Of a DNA stretch of 64,000 nucleotides, positions 62,445 through 64,000 are shown piece after piece; the stretch's first letter is position 1, and each line of letters begins with the position of its first letter. Made by a program: the position numbers and the translations under genes. Source of the DNA: Streptomyces sp. YIM 130001 (GTDB lineage Bacteria; Actinomycetota; Actinomycetes; Streptomycetales; Streptomycetaceae); contig NZ_KZ984550.1 in the NCBI RefSeq assembly GCF_003574445.1, positions 186,001-250,000 on the forward strand, in the 5' to 3' direction. The notes below the pieces were generated by a model, which saw only the letters and a program-made list of their open reading frames with translations, was not told the origin of the DNA and made no database searches.

Positions 62445-63125
62445 ATGAGCACCCGGCAGCACACCGCAGACAACCGTGACCGGCACGGCGCGACCTCTTC
62501 CCCGGCCCCCGCCGCCCCCTTCGGCACGATCGTGCACGCCACGATCGACACCCCGCACCCCGCCAGCGTCACCTCCGAAGGCGCGGCCTGGCTCGCCGCC
62601 TGCACCTCCCACCCGCGCAGCACACTCGCCCTGTGGAACTCACGGCCTGCGGCTCCCGTGGTGGTGCCCTGCGGTACGGGGTTCGACGCGGTGAGCGTGC
62701 CCGCGGTGTTCGGTCGGCGTGTGCTCGACCAGCTCTGGGAGGCGGGCCCCGGCTCCGGGCCGGTCGCCTCGCACCGCGGCCGGACGCTGCTGTTCGCGGC
62801 GCCGGGCACCGCGCAGCGGCTGCCGTCTCTGCTCGCCTGGGAGGAGTGGCACCCGTCGGTGCCGCCTCCGCTGTGTCACGGTGCGGGCGATGCGATCACC
62901 GTGCCGCCGGTGCACGGAGCCGGCGGTGAATACCCGCCGCACCCGATGGATTCCCGCTGGCTGGTGGCGCCCGACAGCCACCATCCGTGGCTGCCGGGGC
63001 CCGAGGTTCTGCTCTGGGCGTGCGTCCGCGCGGCCCGTTCGGGGGCCCGTGCGGCGGTCCGTATATCGATTTTTCCTCGCGCCGATCAGGGTGCTAAGGT
63101 CTACGACGTCAGCAGGCGCCGTTAG
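62445..63125 (+). CDS. Prim-Pol-like domain protein ending inside tRNA-Lys
   Basis: A 226-aa protein of the streptomycete group often labelled bifunctional DNA primase/polymerase-like: SEGAAWLAACTSHPRSTLAL, VVVPCGTGFDAVSVPAVFGR, FAAPGTAQRLPSLLAWEEWH and SRWLVAPDSHHPWLPGPEVL. The catalytic acidic residues of archaeo-eukaryotic primases are not clear, so it may be non-catalytic. It has no ribosome binding site before ATG 62445. Its last three codons and TAG stop lie within the first 10 bases of tRNA-Lys. It is related to the 153-aa protein at 53.4-53.9 kb. Confidence 0.7.
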   Translation: MSTRQHTADNRDRHGATSSPAPAAPFGTIVHATIDTPHPASVTSEGAAWLAACTSHPRSTLALWNSRPAAPVVVPCGTGFDAVSVPAVFGRRVLDQLWEAGPGSGPVASHRGRTLLFAAPGTAQRLPSLLAWEEWHPSVPPPLCHGAGDAITVPPVHGAGGEYPPHPMDSRWLVAPDSHHPWLPGPEVLLWACVRAARSGARAAVRISIFPRADQGAKVYDVSRRR

Positions 63126-63189
63126 CTCAGTTGGTTAGAGCAGCTGACTCTTAATCAGCGGGTCCGGGGTTCGAGTCCCTGACGGCGCA
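63116..63189 (+). tRNA. tRNA-Lys (anticodon CTT)
   Basis: Acceptor GCGCCGT/ACGGCGC with discriminator A at 63189, D arm with AGTTGGTTA loop, anticodon arm GCTGA CTCTTAA TCAGC (anticodon CTT) and T arm CGGGG TTCGAGT CCCTG. CCA is not encoded. TAAGGT at 63095 is a plausible -10 box for its own promoter. Confidence 0.97.
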
Positions 63190-63199
63190 CAGACGACGA

Positions 63200-63227
63200 A
63201 AGGCCCCTCGCTTCGGCGAGGGGCCTT
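63200..63227 (+). terminator. Terminator after tRNA-Lys
   Basis: AAGGCCCCTCGC, a TTCG tetraloop and GCGAGGGGCCTT give a perfect 12-bp stem. It lies between tRNA-Lys and the convergent protease gene and can serve both. Confidence 0.95.
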
Positions 63228-63244
63228 CGTGCTGCTCCACGGGC

Positions 63245-64000
63245 CTAGGTGGTGATCTTCACCGTCCAGGTTCCGGATGCGGACTGCGACACCACCTGGA
63301 CCGTGACCCGCTCCCCCGGAACCGTCCGGTTCTCCCCCACCTGGACAGGCGCGTCGGCCAGCTCCGGATACACCGAGGAGTCCCAGCAGGCCCCGGAGTC
63401 CGGATGGGCGTCGACGACCTCGACGGGCCCGTGCCCGGATGCGGAGTCGGTGTGGACCCGGTAGATCAGGACGCCCTCGGTGCAGGTCTCCCGGTCGTTT
63501 CCGGTACGGCCCCGCGCCTCGATCGCCACCGCACTGTCGCGCCCCGTGCGCACCACCGCGAGCCGTTTGCCGCCGAGCTGCCCGCGCTCGGGCGCCGCCG
63601 CGATCGGCTCCAGGCTCAGCAGACTGTCGCCCGTGCCCTGGACGCAGGTGACCTGATGCCCGTCGAGCCAGCCGAGCTTCCACTTGTGCCAGCCGAAGAG
63701 GTCGGGGGCGAGGCCGAACTGACTGCCCATCACGTCCCAGTCGCCGACGTGGGTGTCCCAGTCGCCCTTGCCGTCCGTCGGCCGGTGGTACAGGTCGGGC
63801 AGGTCGAAGACATGGCCCGTCTCGTGCGCCAGGACGTTCCGGTCGGGCGGGTGCCGCTCGAAGACCGTGACGATGCGTCGCAGGTCGGTGCCGTCGGCGC
63901 GCAGCGGACGCTCGAAGTTCACGACCTTCGTCGCGTCCGAGTCGACACCCGGGGCATCGGGGTCGGCCACGAAGTAGACGACGTCGTAGCGGCTGAAGTC
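63245..64000 (-). CDS. M6-type secreted metalloprotease, C-terminal part (runs off the window)
   Basis: Only the last 251 residues are in the window; the frame is open at base 64000. The zinc site NVLAHETGHVFDLPDLY contains HExxH plus the downstream LPDLY seen in M6 (immune inhibitor A-like) proteases of Streptomyces, followed by GDWDVMGSQFG, a Met-turn-like segment. The C-terminal beta domain (GVLIYRVHTDSASGHGPVEV; GTWTVKITT) ends the protein. Presumably secreted; the signal peptide would lie beyond the edge. Confidence 0.8.
   Translation of the reverse strand, partial: DFSRYDVVYFVADPDAPGVDSDATKVVNFERPLRADGTDLRRIVTVFERHPPDRNVLAHETGHVFDLPDLYHRPTDGKGDWDTHVGDWDVMGSQFGLAPDLFGWHKWKLGWLDGHQVTCVQGTGDSLLSLEPIAAAPERGQLGGKRLAVVRTGRDSAVAIEARGRTGNDRETCTEGVLIYRVHTDSASGHGPVEVVDAHPDSGACWDSSVYPELADAPVQVGENRTVPGERVTVQVVSQSASGTWTVKITT

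Noticed and set aside
53405..63125. Defence island or integrated mobile element
   Set aside because: No integrase, transposase, restriction or toxin gene is seen, base composition matches the surroundings, and the gene order appears to be core Streptomyces. Only the gene stop inside tRNA-Lys hints at an old insertion.

Overview
The window looks like chromosomal DNA of a Streptomyces or a very close relative. G+C is very high, third codon positions are almost always G or C, GTG starts are common, and genes of sporulating actinomycetes are present: adpA with a TTA codon, a DUF5753/DUF397 regulator pair, an NsdA-like regulator and the CebR/CebEFG/BglC set. From memory, the order from the agmatinase-like gene to the nuclease/helicase genes follows the S. 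coelicolor core chromosome around SCO2770 to SCO2810. I saw no insertion sequence, prophage or CRISPR array. The sequence stops inside a gene at the right edge.

Layout. 0-2.2 kb: an enolase-superfamily dehydratase and a DapA-like aldolase, probably a sugar-acid catabolic pair. 2.2-6.0: a fused two-in-one ABC exporter. 6.1-13.3: small regulators and accessory genes (XRE/DUF5753 + DUF397 + HAD hydrolase, VOC/TetR pair, GNAT, lipoprotein, VOC, MerR with an Old Yellow Enzyme) and a 32-bp tandem repeat. 13.3-20.2: ThDP enzyme, ureohydrolase, nitrilase-family amidase and NCS1 permease in one minus-strand set facing a PucR regulator; this fits uptake and breakdown of a guanidino compound, possibly a 2-ketoarginine or guanidinobutyrate route. 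20.5-24.5: phosphatase-like protein, CDF metal transporter, TesB thioesterase, acyl-CoA dehydrogenase. 24.7-31.7: a TetR regulator divergent from the leucine/acyl-CoA operon (carboxylase beta and alpha chains, HMG-CoA lyase, acyl-CoA dehydrogenase). 32.0-34.5: siderophore-interacting reductase behind an iron box, then a GH20 hexosaminidase. The desferrioxamine genes (desE, desABCD) that sit around here in S. coelicolor are not present. 34.7-41.9: DUF4429 protein, glmS, a universal stress protein, adpA and orn, then tRNA-His.

42-48.3: the cellobiose/cellotriose system cebR / cebEFG / bglC with two CebR boxes. 48.5-53.4: a secreted GH18 protein, a two-component system, a membrane-anchored protein and a spermidine-synthase-like protein. 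53.4-63.1: two related Prim-Pol-like small proteins, an NsdA-like TPR regulator, a histidine phosphatase, a PAP2 protein and a three-gene set of Fe-S PD-(D/E)XK nuclease, a 533-aa protein of unknown function and an SF1 Upf1/Dna2-like helicase. This looks like Dna2 split into separate polypeptides and is the most interesting system here. tRNA-Lys and the end of an M6-type secreted metalloprotease close the window.

The gene calls rest on motifs and context read by eye; no database search was run. Starts were moved to the codon with the best ribosome binding site where one was visible.
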